Assembly: GCF_029813835.1 (NCBI RefSeq)
Contig: NZ_JARVKV010000015.1
Coordinates: 1 to 64,000, forward strand
Direction: 5' to 3'
DNA: 64,000 nt
Source: Streptomyces sp. DH37
GTDB taxonomy: Bacteria > Actinomycetota > Actinomycetes > Streptomycetales > Streptomycetaceae
Positions 1 through 7,235 of the stretch are shown here, piece after piece (positions within the stretch are counted from its first letter, which is position 1; every line of letters begins with the position of its first letter). The position numbers and the translations under genes were made by a program. Below the pieces are notes generated by a model that was not told the origin of the DNA, ran no database searches, and saw only the letters and a program-made list of their open reading frames with translations.

Positions 1-1645
1 CCGCCCCGGTGTCCACCGTCGCCACGGTCCTCCCCGCCGCCAGGTCGTAGGCGGTGACCACGCCCGGCGCGGCCCCCGGTGTCCACAGCAGATCGCCCCA
101 CACGGCGGCCGGCCCCGGCTCACGGGTGAGGGTGGGGACTCCGTTGTCGAGCCTCACCACGGTCTGCCGCTGGGAGGTGGTGTGGATCAGGTACCGGCCG
201 GACACGTCCGTGATCCGCCCGCCCGAGGGGACGTCGTCGCTGAAGTAGTCGTGGTGGTGGTCGTACGACCAGGGGCCGTTGGCGTAGAGCCGGTCGTCGG
301 TCGAGGTGTCCCGGCTCAGCCAGGCGATCCGCCCGTCCGCGGGGCTGAGGATCCGCTCGCAGCCGACGTCCTGCGTGCGGCAGGCGGGGATGAACGAGTT
401 GTGGTCGAGGAACTGGACGCGCTCGCCGACCTGGGGAGCGCCGGTGGCGGGGAGCGTGCGCACCCAGCTCCGCCGCCGGCTGTCGCCCGCGGCGCTGTCG
501 GTGACGACCAGGCGGCCGTGGGCCAGTGCCAGTCCCCGAATGGTCAGGGGCGGACGCGGCAGGGGCTTGAACACGGTGGCGGCGGGGCGGCCGTCGCCGT
601 CCGCCGCCAGGCGCTGCAGGGCCCACTCGCCCGTGGTGTCCCGGGCGATGACGACGGCGGTGTCGCCGGGTGCCGCGGAGACCCAGGTGCGCGCCTGCTC
701 GAGGAGCGTGACCGGTTCGCCGCCCGCCATGGGCGCGGCCTTGACCACCACGAGGTTCGTCCCCGCGCTCTGCCGGTAGACCAGCCAGTCGCCCACCGCG
801 GCCAGGTGGAGCGTCGGCTGGACGGCCCCGCCCTCCAGCAGGACCTCGGACGGGGCGGCTGCCGGGTCGGCGCGGGGCACCGTCAGGACGGCCGGAGCGG
901 AGGTGCTGTACATCACGAGGCGGCCCTCGGTGAGGAGCGCGTGGTGGTAGCCGCTGGGAATCGGCGCGGTCCAGCTCTCGACCCGCCCGGTCACGCGGTC
1001 GACGAGGACCATCCGCCGCTGCCCGTCGATCTGCGCGGTGAACACCAGGGTCCCCTCGTCGGCCGCCACGGGGTTGCCGACGACCGAGCCCGCGGGCATC
1101 CCCTCGACCGCCACGTCCCGCGTGGTGCCGTCGGGCTCCGCGGTCAGCAGGTGCATCACCCGGACGCTCGACCCGTCCTCGGCCGTGACCAGGCGGCGGG
1201 TGACGACCGTGTCCCCGAGGGTCCGGTAGTACGCGTCCTCCTGGGGGATCCGCACGGTACGGGTGGCCCGCCGGACCGCGTCCCACAGGACGACCTGGTC
1301 CCCCACCCGGTAGGCGAGGGTGTCCCCGCCGGTCGCCTCGGCGTAGAAGTGGTCCCCCTCCGGCTTGGACACGGGGAAGGTCCTGCCGTCGGAGTAACGC
1401 GTCCAGACCAGGTCGGAGTGGCCCTCCAGACGGTGGAAGGCGCCCTGGGCCCCGGCCCCGTCCGCGTCCGACGGGCTGGTCGCGGGGAACAGCGACGCGG
1501 ACAGGTCCGCGGAGCGCCGCGTGGCCGGGACCACCACCTCCTGCGGGGTGTCCGCCGACGCCGGAGCCTGGCCGAGGGTGAGCAGACCGGTCGTCAGCGA
1601 GGCCGCGACGATCGCCGCCAGGGCGAGGCGGACGTGCTGGTGCAT
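1..1645 (-). CDS. secreted beta-propeller-like protein, 3' end outside window
   Basis: Reading leftward from the ATG at 1645 the frame stays open to the window edge (about 548 codons). The first ~31 residues form a signal peptide (MHQHVRLALAAIVAASLTTG, then a hydrophobic stretch ending APASA), so the product is exported. The rest shows repeated blade-like units of ~45 residues (for example GDTLAYRVGDQVVLWDAV, GTLVFTAQIDGQRRMVLVDR, GRIAWLSRD), as in WD40/TolB-type propellers. Streptomyces proteins with this kind of N-terminus often continue into VCBS/FG-GAP repeats, but that part is not in the window. An AGGAGCG element precedes the start. Ligand and function unknown. Confidence 0.75.
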   Translation of the reverse strand, partial: MHQHVRLALAAIVAASLTTGLLTLGQAPASADTPQEVVVPATRRSADLSASLFPATSPSDADGAGAQGAFHRLEGHSDLVWTRYSDGRTFPVSKPEGDHFYAEATGGDTLAYRVGDQVVLWDAVRRATRTVRIPQEDAYYRTLGDTVVTRRLVTAEDGSSVRVMHLLTAEPDGTTRDVAVEGMPAGSVVGNPVAADEGTLVFTAQIDGQRRMVLVDRVTGRVESWTAPIPSGYHHALLTEGRLVMYSTSAPAVLTVPRADPAAAPSEVLLEGGAVQPTLHLAAVGDWLVYRQSAGTNLVVVKAAPMAGGEPVTLLEQARTWVSAAPGDTAVVIARDTTGEWALQRLAADGDGRPAATVFKPLPRPPLTIRGLALAHGRLVVTDSAAGDSRRRSWVRTLPATGAPQVGERVQFLDHNSFIPACRTQDVGCERILSPADGRIAWLSRDTSTDDRLYANGPWSYDHHHDYFSDDVPSGGRITDVSGRYLIHTTSQRQTVVRLDNGVPTLTREPGPAAVWGDLLWTPGAAPGVVTAYDLAAGRTVATVDTGA

Positions 1646-2101
1646 GGAGGCGCTCCTGCTGCCTGTGGGGGCGTGGTGCGGGCCCCCGGCCGATGGGGTG
1701 TGCGGTTCCGCCGCCGGCCACCCGCGAGGGGACGCAAGCCGGTGCATGAGGGCGGGCCGGGCGTGCCGCGCACACAAGACCGCCGGGGGCTCCCGAAGGT
1801 TGTACGCGGTCATGACAGGGCAGCCGGTTCCCGGGCCGGGCGCGCCCGGTCGTGTCCGGTGGAGCCGGGGCGAGGGGCCGGACCGGTCCGCGAAGCCGTC
1901 GTCCGAGCCGCCGCCCGGGACGCGGGCGGCGTCCCGGTGCTCCGACCCGGCGCCGACCGGCTCGGCCGATCAGCTCAGTCGACCGGCTCAGTCGTCCGGC
2001 TCGGAGGTGCCGTGACCCCGCGGACGAGGCCGACCGCGACAACGCTCGGCCGCCCCGCCCCACTGGCACCGCCGGCCCCCGCCGGGCCAGCCGGGAGGCC
2101 G
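1646..2101. other. intergenic, no gene seen
   Basis: This stretch lies upstream of the secreted propeller gene and downstream of the small minus-strand operon. Open frames here have no ribosome site or recognisable product. It contains imperfect direct repeats of the type CGGCTCAGTCG near 1969-2005. It presumably carries the promoter of the gene at 1645, but I could not pick out convincing -35/-10 boxes. Confidence 0.5.
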
Positions 2102-2335
2102 TCAGCGCATCCACGCCCGCCAGGGGCGGGTGATGACCTCGCGGTAGGTGAGGTGCGACGGGTTGCGGCCCGCGTGGGCGAACGTCCAGCGCTGGGCCTC
2201 CTGGAAGTCCACGCTCGCCTCGGAGCGCCGGCCGCACACCGCGCACTCCATCGCGTACGTGACGGGCTCGGCGTCGGGCTCGCGGTCGGGCTCCAGCGTC
2301 CAGCTCGCGAAACGGATCACGGTGCGCACGCTCAC
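2102..2335 (-). CDS. small DUF7848-like protein with CxxC and HxxxxxxH
   Basis: A 77-residue protein starting at GTG 2335, preceded by GAGGAG at a good distance. It begins SVRTVIRFASW and carries CAVCGRRSE (C-x2-C), followed by FAHAGRNPSH (H-x6-H), an arrangement that could bind one zinc ion. This matches the small Streptomyces proteins grouped as DUF7848, from memory. It is the last gene of a three-gene minus-strand operon: its GTG overlaps the previous stop by 4 bp (GTGA). Such genes commonly sit beside WhiJ-like/DUF397 regulators. The role is unknown. Confidence 0.75.
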   Translation of the reverse strand: MSVRTVIRFASWTLEPDREPDAEPVTYAMECAVCGRRSEASVDFQEAQRWTFAHAGRNPSHLTYREVITRPWRAWMR

Positions 2336-2547
2336 GGCAGTCTCCTCGTACGGTCGCGGTTGATCTCGGTCACCCGGGCCCGCAGCTCCTCGCCCGTCCC
2401 GGCGGGCCGCAGCGCGTCCGCCGGGCAGTCCCACTCCCGGCCCCCGCCGGGCGGCCGGAGCCGCACCAGCCCGCCCGCCGTCCCCGTCACCTGCCCCACC
2501 CGGTCGCTGCGGCTGTCCACGGCGTACGAGCCGACGGCGGGGTTCAC
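2332..2547 (-). CDS. small conserved hypothetical protein
   Basis: A 71-residue protein (MNPAVGSYAVDSRSDRVGQV...) starting at GTG 2547, which overlaps the preceding gene's stop by 4 bp, and ending in a 4-bp overlap with the next. The short beta-rich N-terminal half (VGQVTGTAGGLVRLRPPGGG, then EWDC) looks like a small barrel; the C-terminal part is charged (GTGEELRARVTEINRDRTRR). Such short proteins recur beside WhiJ-like regulators in Streptomyces. Translational coupling is likely. Function not recognised. Confidence 0.7.
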   Translation of the reverse strand: MNPAVGSYAVDSRSDRVGQVTGTAGGLVRLRPPGGGREWDCPADALRPAGTGEELRARVTEINRDRTRRLP

Positions 2548-2789
2548 CGCCCCTCACCGTCCACGGCCGCCCGCACGAGCGCGGCGGCCAGCCGCAGCGC
2601 CGTGGCGGGCGTGCAGCGCCCCAGCTCCACCAGCGGCGGATCGGAGGCCTCGCCCGCGTACGAGACGAGGTCCACGCGCAGCGACGGCAGCGTGACGTCC
2701 GCGCCGCGCAGCGCCCTCCGCAGCTCGTCCACCGCCTCCTCCGCGATCCTGAGCCGTTCATGATCGGCCTGTCGCCCTGCCGCGACCAT
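2544..2789 (-). CDS. small conserved hypothetical protein, first gene of operon
   Basis: An 81-residue protein with ATG at 2789 and a strong GGAGGTC site 5 nt upstream. It is mostly helical (RLRIAEEAVDELRRALRGAD) with a conserved middle LRVDLVSYAGEASDPPLVEL and a second helix rich in alanine (TALRLAAALVRAA). It heads the minus-strand trio 2789-2102, which is divergent from the WhiJ-like regulator and probably controlled by it. I know the type as a frequent neighbour of helix-turn-helix/DUF397 pairs but know of no function. Confidence 0.72.
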   Translation of the reverse strand: MVAAGRQADHERLRIAEEAVDELRRALRGADVTLPSLRVDLVSYAGEASDPPLVELGRCTPATALRLAAALVRAAVDGEGR

Positions 2790-2902
2790 GACTGACCTCC
2801 TGTCTGCACCGAGAGTTTCCGAACCAGCACCCAGAGTGGCGGCTGCTGGCTACGCTCGCCAGGGTTAGACCGTTGCAGTGACCCTTGTAGGGGAGTGACG
2901 CC
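2790..2902. promoter_or_regulatory. divergent promoter region of WhiJ-like locus
   Basis: These 113 bp separate the starts of the minus-strand trio and the WhiJ-like gene. Both ribosome sites lie inside it (GGAGGTC for the trio, GGGGAGTG for the regulator). WhiJ-family regulators usually act close to their own gene, so operators are expected here, but no clear palindrome stands out. The call rests on geometry only. Confidence 0.5.
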
Positions 2903-3757
2903 ATGGCCAGTGGTGGAAGCGGACCGGGCCGTCCCGGGCGGCCGAAGATCGGCTGGGAGTTCTTCGGTTCGGAGCTGAGACGCCGCCGCGAGGCGGCGGG
3001 CGTCACCCAACAGGAGCTGGGTGAGCGGGTGTTCTGCTCGGGCTCGTACATCGGCCAGTTCGAGGCGGCGATCCGGAAGCCGCAGTTGGAGCTGGCCCGC
3101 CGCTTCGACGAGGAGCTGGAGACGGACGGCTACTTCGCCCGGATGTGCGAGGAGCTGATCAACAGTTCGCCGTTCGCCGACTACTTCACGGAGGCGGCGG
3201 AGTTCCAGACGCTCGCCACCACGATCAGCGCCTACTCGCCGACGCTGGTGCCCGGACTCCTCCAGACGGAGGGCTACGCCCGCGCGGTCTTCCGCGCGGC
3301 TCAGCCGTTCCGCCCGGCCGGGGAGAACGAGGAGGGGGTCCGGAACAGGATGGCGCGAGCACGGCTCCTGGAGGGCCCAACAGCCCCGGAGCTGTGGGTG
3401 ATCCTGGACGAGAGCGTCCTGTGGCGCCCCATCGGCAGCGATGCCGACATGGCGGAACAGCTCGAGCACATCGCCGAACTCGCCAAGGGCGACCGGGTCC
3501 TCGTGCAGGTGCTGCCGTTCAGCGCGCGGGCGCACGCGCTGCTGGAGGGGAACCTGACCGTGATGACGTTCGTGGACGCACCGCCCGTGGCGTACGTTGA
3601 AGGCCCCTTCAGCGGGGAGTTGTTGGACGATCCGGCGGTGGTGGGCAAGTGCCGGGCTTCCTTCGACCATGCGAGGGCGTCCGCGCTGTCGCCGGACGTC
3701 TCCCTGGCCATGATCGAGTCGGCGGCGAAGGAGTACGGGCGTGGGTGTGAAGCGTGA
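2903..3757 (+). CDS. WhiJ-like XRE helix-turn-helix regulator with DUF5753
   Basis: 284 residues starting at ATG 2903 behind GGGGAGTG. Residues ~18-75 form a helix-turn-helix of the HTH_31 type (ELRRRREAAGVTQQELGERV, then SGSYIGQFEAAIRKP). Residues ~95-275 match the DUF5753 ligand/sensor region typical of Streptomyces WhiJ paralogues (YSPTLVPGLLQTEGYARAVF, LPFSARAHALLEGNLTVMTF). Length is normal for the family. It overlaps the following DUF397 gene by 17 bp, the usual two-gene arrangement. WhiJ itself influences sporulation in S. coelicolor; this copy's targets are unknown, with the divergent trio the obvious candidate. Confidence 0.9.
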   Translation: MASGGSGPGRPGRPKIGWEFFGSELRRRREAAGVTQQELGERVFCSGSYIGQFEAAIRKPQLELARRFDEELETDGYFARMCEELINSSPFADYFTEAAEFQTLATTISAYSPTLVPGLLQTEGYARAVFRAAQPFRPAGENEEGVRNRMARARLLEGPTAPELWVILDESVLWRPIGSDADMAEQLEHIAELAKGDRVLVQVLPFSARAHALLEGNLTVMTFVDAPPVAYVEGPFSGELLDDPAVVGKCRASFDHARASALSPDVSLAMIESAAKEYGRGCEA

Positions 3758-3947
3758 TCTGACCGGTGCACGCTGGCGCAGGTCGAGCCACAGCGGAGGC
3801 AACAACGGCGACTGCGTGGAGGTCGCCGACAACCTCCCCGGCCTGGTGCCCGTGCGCGACTCCAAGCGGCCGTCCGGCCCGGTGGTGGTGTTCCCCGCCG
3901 CCGGCTGGGTGCCCTTCGTGGAGGCCGTCGGGAGGGGCCGGATCTGA
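3741..3947 (+). CDS. DUF397 domain small protein
   Basis: 68 residues covering one DUF397 domain (LTGARWRRSSHSGGNNGDCV, ...VADNLPGLVPVRDSK, then VVVFPAAGWVPFVEAV). It starts at GTG 3741 inside the end of the WhiJ-like gene; GTG 3747 is an alternative. DUF397 proteins are the standard partners of WhiJ-like regulators and are thought to modulate them by protein contact. Overlap implies translational coupling and a balanced ratio with the regulator. Confidence 0.88.
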   Translation: MGVKRDLTGARWRRSSHSGGNNGDCVEVADNLPGLVPVRDSKRPSGPVVVFPAAGWVPFVEAVGRGRI

Positions 3948-4075
3948 CCTCCCGCCGGGCCGGGGAATCCCGCGGAAAAAGTTTCCGGGGAGCTGTCGAT
4001 CCGGTCGCCCCCCGTTCGACGCATGGGTGAGAGGCGGGGAGGGACCCCGCCCTCCGACCGAACCGAGGAGTCACC

Positions 4076-4432
4076 GTGCCGCGCTTCATGACGCTGGTCC
4101 GCATCGACGAGCGGAACCTCTCCGAGCAGGAGTTCGACGCCGGGTTCGAGGAGCGCATGGGCGCGCTGTTCGAGGAGATGACCAAGGCCGGGGCCATGCT
4201 GGACACGGCCGGGCTCGCCCCGACCTCCGAGGCCACCCGGATGACCTGGTCCGGCGGGAAGGTGAGCTACACCGACGGCCCCTTCACCGAGAGCAAGGAG
4301 GTCATCGGCGGCTACTGCATCGCCCAGTGCAAGGACAAGGCCGAGGCCATGGAGTGGACGAGGCGGTTCCTCCAGTGCCACCCGGAGAACGTGTCCTTCA
4401 CCGTCGAGGTCCGCGAGATCATCGGGGGCTGA
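4076..4432 (+). CDS. DGPF (YCII-related) domain protein
   Basis: 118 residues from GTG 4076, behind GAGGAG. It is a complete DGPF/YCII-related domain with the signature YTDGPFTESKEVIGGYCIAQ. This family has a ferredoxin-like fold; the biochemical role is not established. It lies 66 bp upstream of an ECF42-type sigma factor, the conserved pair known in Streptomyces and other bacteria, so the two are probably one transcription unit or one regulon. Confidence 0.88.
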   Translation: MPRFMTLVRIDERNLSEQEFDAGFEERMGALFEEMTKAGAMLDTAGLAPTSEATRMTWSGGKVSYTDGPFTESKEVIGGYCIAQCKDKAEAMEWTRRFLQCHPENVSFTVEVREIIGG

Positions 4433-4498
4433 ACCGGCCCCCGGCCGTCCCGGCCGCCCGCATCCGCTTGAACCGTTCCCGCACGGCTGCTCTGATGG

Positions 4499-5752
4499 GT
4501 GGCCGTGACGGGAGCAGAGGCGACCAGGACGGCCGGGACGGTCGAAGCGGTGTTCAGGATCGAGTCCGCGCGGATCATCGCCGCCGTCGCCCGCGTCGTG
4601 CGGGACGTCGGGCTGGCCGAGGAGATCGCGCAGGACGCCCTGGTCGCCGCGCTGGAGCAGTGGCCGGAGTCAGGCGTACCGGAGCGGCCGGGCGCCTGGC
4701 TCACGGCCGTCGCCAAGCGCCGCGCGATCGACCTCGTGCGCCGTGGTGAGACGTACGCGCGCAAGCTGGCCGAGGTCGGGCGGACGCTGGAGGACGCCCC
4801 GCCCCCGCCCGAGCCCGCCGGTCCGGACGACATCGACGACGACCTGCTGCGGCTGATCTTCACCGCCTGCCACCCCGTGCTGGCCACCGAGTCCCGGATC
4901 GCCCTCACCCTGCGGTTGCTGGGCGGACTGACGACGCAGGAGATCGCCCGCGCGTTCCTGACCTCCGAGCCGACCGTCGCCCAGCGCGTCGTCCGCGCCA
5001 AGCGGAAGCTCGCCGCCGCCGGGGTGCCCTTCGAGGTGCCGTACGGCGAGGACCGGGCCGAGCGGCTGTCGTCCGTCCTGGAGGTCGTCTACCTGGTCTT
5101 CAACGAGGGCTACTCGGCCACGGCCGGCGACGACCTGTGCCGCCCGGCCCTGTGCGAGGACGCGCTGCGCCTGGCCCGTGTGCTGGAGGGGCTGATGCCG
5201 GACGAGCCCGAGGTCCACGGGCTGGCGGCGCTGCTGGAGCTCCAGGCGTCGCGCATCGCGGCGCGCACCGGGCCCGGCGGCGAGCCGGTGCTGCTCGCCG
5301 ACCAGAACCGCGCCACGTGGAACCGCATGCTGATCCTGCGCGGTCTGGAGGCCCTGAGCCGCGCGGGCCGGGGCCCCTACGGCCCGTACTGCCTCCAGGC
5401 CGCGATCGCCGCCTGCCACGCGCGGTCGGCGAGGTACGAGGACACGGACTGGACGACGATCGCCGCGCTGTACGGGCGGCTGGCCGCGCTGGCGCCCTCG
5501 CCGGTGGTGGAGCTGAACCGGGCGGTGGCCGTCTCGATGGCCGAGGGGCCCGAGGCGGGACTGGGGCTGGTGGACGCCCTCGCCGGCGAACCCGCCCTGC
5601 GGAGCTACCACCTGCTGCCGAGCGTCCGCGGCGATCTGCTGGAGCGCCTGGGGCGCGGGGAGGAGGCGCGCGCGGAGTTCGAGCGCGCGGCGTCCCTGAC
5701 CCGCAACGAGCGCGAGCGGGAGCTGCTGCTGGGGCGCGCCCGGCGCTCGTGA
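4499..5752 (+). CDS. ECF42-type RNA polymerase sigma factor with C-terminal extension
   Basis: 417 residues, twice the size of ordinary ECF sigma factors. Region 2 lies at ~20-85 (LAEEIAQDALVAALEQWP, AKRRAIDLVRR), region 4 at ~130-175 (GGLTTQEIARAFLTSEPTVA, QRVVRAKRKL). A long DUF6596/TPR-like C-terminal part follows (VYLVFNEGYSA, CHARSARYEDTDWTTIAALY), characteristic of the ECF42 group. These lack a classical anti-sigma factor; the extension is thought to be needed for activity, and the partner DGPF gene just upstream is a typical target. The GTG start at 4499 is chosen; GTG 4505 is possible. Confidence 0.88.
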   Translation: MAVTGAEATRTAGTVEAVFRIESARIIAAVARVVRDVGLAEEIAQDALVAALEQWPESGVPERPGAWLTAVAKRRAIDLVRRGETYARKLAEVGRTLEDAPPPPEPAGPDDIDDDLLRLIFTACHPVLATESRIALTLRLLGGLTTQEIARAFLTSEPTVAQRVVRAKRKLAAAGVPFEVPYGEDRAERLSSVLEVVYLVFNEGYSATAGDDLCRPALCEDALRLARVLEGLMPDEPEVHGLAALLELQASRIAARTGPGGEPVLLADQNRATWNRMLILRGLEALSRAGRGPYGPYCLQAAIAACHARSARYEDTDWTTIAALYGRLAALAPSPVVELNRAVAVSMAEGPEAGLGLVDALAGEPALRSYHLLPSVRGDLLERLGRGEEARAEFERAASLTRNERERELLLGRARRS

Positions 5753-6197
5753 CCCGGGGCCTGGACACGGACCCGGGCCCGGACACGGGTCCGGACCCGA
5801 CATGGGCGGGCGCGGTGGGAGGTCCGTCGGGGGAGCGGGCGTTCGCGGTGCTCCCCGGCGTCATCGACACCCCGCCGGCCCGCCACGTGGCCGACGAGGA
5901 GCGACGAGGAGCGACAAGGAGCGACGAGGAGCGACGAGGAAAAGGTCGCCCCGGGGTTCGTGGACGAGGACGGCGACCGGGCCGGCTTCCACCGGACGTC
6001 CGGGCAGGGCGCGGCGACGCAGGTACGGGCGGCCACCTCCCCGCGGCCGGCCCTCCACCGCGTCCGGGCGGGCCGCGCGGGCGGCGGGGAGCCGGCGGTG
6101 CGGCGGGCGGCGGCGACCGCGCGGTCGAGGGTGGTCACCGGGCTCGGCGCGGCCCGCTCCCCCCTTCCCTCCCGGCCGCCGGCGGGCCCGGCCGCGG
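5753..6197. other. intergenic with tandem repeats, possible gene remnant
   Basis: This 445-bp gap holds GC-rich repeats (GGACACGG / CCCGGGCCCG around 5762-5800) and the 10-bp tandem repeat at 5893-5940. One plus-strand frame just before that repeat reads VLPGVIDTPPARHVADEE, with a PG-x-IDTP signature resembling the C-terminal part of short-chain dehydrogenases, but no start, dinucleotide-binding motif or catalytic residues are present. I read it at best as an eroded fragment. Confidence 0.3.
5893..5940. repeat. 10-bp tandem repeat GACGAGGAGC, about 5 copies
   Basis: Five consecutive units of GACGAGGAGC (one unit GACAAGGAGC, the last incomplete) lie in the gap between the ECF42 gene and the convergent MarR gene. 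The 10-bp period keeps the GAGGA motif on one helix face. No coding role is evident. Confidence 0.85.
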
Positions 6198-6686
6198 TCA
6201 GTCGGCGCCGCCCCGCCGGATCTCCTCCAGCCGCTCCCCCATCAGCTCGGCGGCGCGGGTGAACCAGTCGTTGAGCACGGCGATCTCGTCCGTGCCGTAG
6301 TCGGCGAACAGCTCCGAGAGCCCCTGGTAGAAGGGCTCGTACACCGCCGTGACGCGTTCGGCGGCGGAGTCGTCGGGGACGATCCGGACGCGTCGGCGGT
6401 CCGCCGGGTCGGGTTCCCGGCGGGCGTAACCGGCCCGCTCCAGGCGGTCGAGGACGCCGGTGACCGCGCCGCTGGTGAGGTTCGCCAGAGCGGCGAGGTC
6501 CCCGGCGTTGAGGGGCCGGCCGTTCCCCGCCGCTCCGAGGATGTGGCCGAGGCAGGTCAGGTCGGTGACGTTCAGCCCGAGCCGCTGGGCGATGTCGTGC
6601 TGTCCCACCAGGCTGAGCGCGATGAGCCGGTCCATGGCGGCCAGTGCCTGATCGGCCGACGCATCGGGGCGGGACTTGCCCTCCAT
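6198..6686 (-). CDS. MarR-family transcriptional regulator
   Basis: 162 residues from ATG 6686, with AAGGAG 8 nt upstream; the open frame continues further 5' but that start has no ribosome site. Winged helix at ~50-115: LNVTDLTCLGHIL, NAGDLAALANLTSGAVTGVL, DRLERAGYARREPDPADRRR (the DRR wing motif). Flanking helices form the dimer region. It is divergent from the HGxxPAAW-type membrane protein gene. A perfect palindrome overlaps its ribosome site, suggesting autorepression. The effector is unknown. Confidence 0.9.
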   Translation of the reverse strand: MEGKSRPDASADQALAAMDRLIALSLVGQHDIAQRLGLNVTDLTCLGHILGAAGNGRPLNAGDLAALANLTSGAVTGVLDRLERAGYARREPDPADRRRVRIVPDDSAAERVTAVYEPFYQGLSELFADYGTDEIAVLNDWFTRAAELMGERLEEIRRGGAD

Positions 6687-6695
6687 CCGAATCTC

Positions 6696-6732
6696 CTTAG
6701 AATCTAAGATAATTAGTAAGCGAGCTAAGATA
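6696..6732. promoter_or_regulatory. probable MarR operator
   Basis: CTTAGAATCTAAG at 6696-6708 is a perfect 6-bp-arm inverted repeat overlapping the marR ribosome site. The octamer CTAAGATA occurs at 6704-6711 and again at 6725-6732, exactly 21 bp (two helical turns) apart, within an AT-rich island in otherwise GC-rich DNA. Palindromes of this size are typical MarR operators, so the regulator probably controls itself and the divergent gene at 6761. Confidence 0.65.
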
Positions 6733-6760
6733 CTTTCCACCGGACCACCCGAGGAGAGCC

Positions 6761-7150
6761 ATGAGCGGCCTGCACGGCACCTACGACATGGGCCACACCG
6801 TCGCCGGATGGACGGGCACCGCCATCGCGCTGACCGGTTTCGCGGGAGCGGGCGCCGCCCTGTGCGCGGCGTGGCGTCCCGGCATCGGGATCGGTCTGGC
6901 GGTGGTCGCCGCCGGCGGACTGGTCACCTGGGTGCTGCACCTGACGGGGTGGGGCAAGCCGAGCGGCCCTCGCCCGGCGGACCAGTGGGACTGGCGCGTC
7001 AAGGATCCCATGACGGGGCACGGCGGCTGCCTGGGCTGCCGTCTGGCGGGCAGGCGCGCGGGGACGGCCCGCGGGCCGGAGGAGCCGGAGGTGCCGGAGA
7101 TGCCGGAGGTGCCGGAGCTCCGGCCCGCGCCCACCGGCGCGCCGGCCTGA
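6761..7150 (+). CDS. HGxxPAAW-type small membrane protein
   Basis: 129 residues, ATG 6761 with GAGGAGAG upstream. Two membrane helices (~14-36 and ~40-60: WTGTAIALTGFAGAGAALCA; IGIGLAVVAAGGLVTWVLHL). The segment HTVAGWTG and the conserved WRVKDPMTGHGGCLGCRL after the second helix match the small HGxxPAAW family of actinomycetes. The C-terminal tail is a low-complexity PEVPEMPEVPE run. It is divergent from a MarR gene that probably controls it. Function unknown. Confidence 0.75.
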   Translation: MSGLHGTYDMGHTVAGWTGTAIALTGFAGAGAALCAAWRPGIGIGLAVVAAGGLVTWVLHLTGWGKPSGPRPADQWDWRVKDPMTGHGGCLGCRLAGRRAGTARGPEEPEVPEMPEVPELRPAPTGAPA

Positions 7151-7189
7151 CGGCGGGCCGGGGCGCTTTGCCGCCCAGCCCCGGCGCCC

Positions 7190-7209
7190 GGCCCCGCACG
7201 GCCGGGGCC
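7190..7209. terminator. hairpin between convergent genes
   Basis: GGCCCCG and CGGGGCC pair across a 6-nt loop in the 85-bp gap where the membrane protein gene and the alcohol dehydrogenase gene converge. There is no T tract. A short bidirectional terminator is plausible. Confidence 0.4.
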
Positions 7210-7235
7210 CGCCGGGACCGGGCGGGGTCGGGGCG

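Noticed and set aside
182..2695. Very long plus-strand open frame opposite the propeller gene and the small operon
   Set aside because: Biased composition (Arg, Gly, Val) and no ribosome site or domain; it mirrors GC-rich third positions of the real minus-strand genes.
5893..5940. CRISPR-like repeat array
   Set aside because: Units are 10 bp with no spacers, and no cas genes are present; the same applies to 43066-43110.
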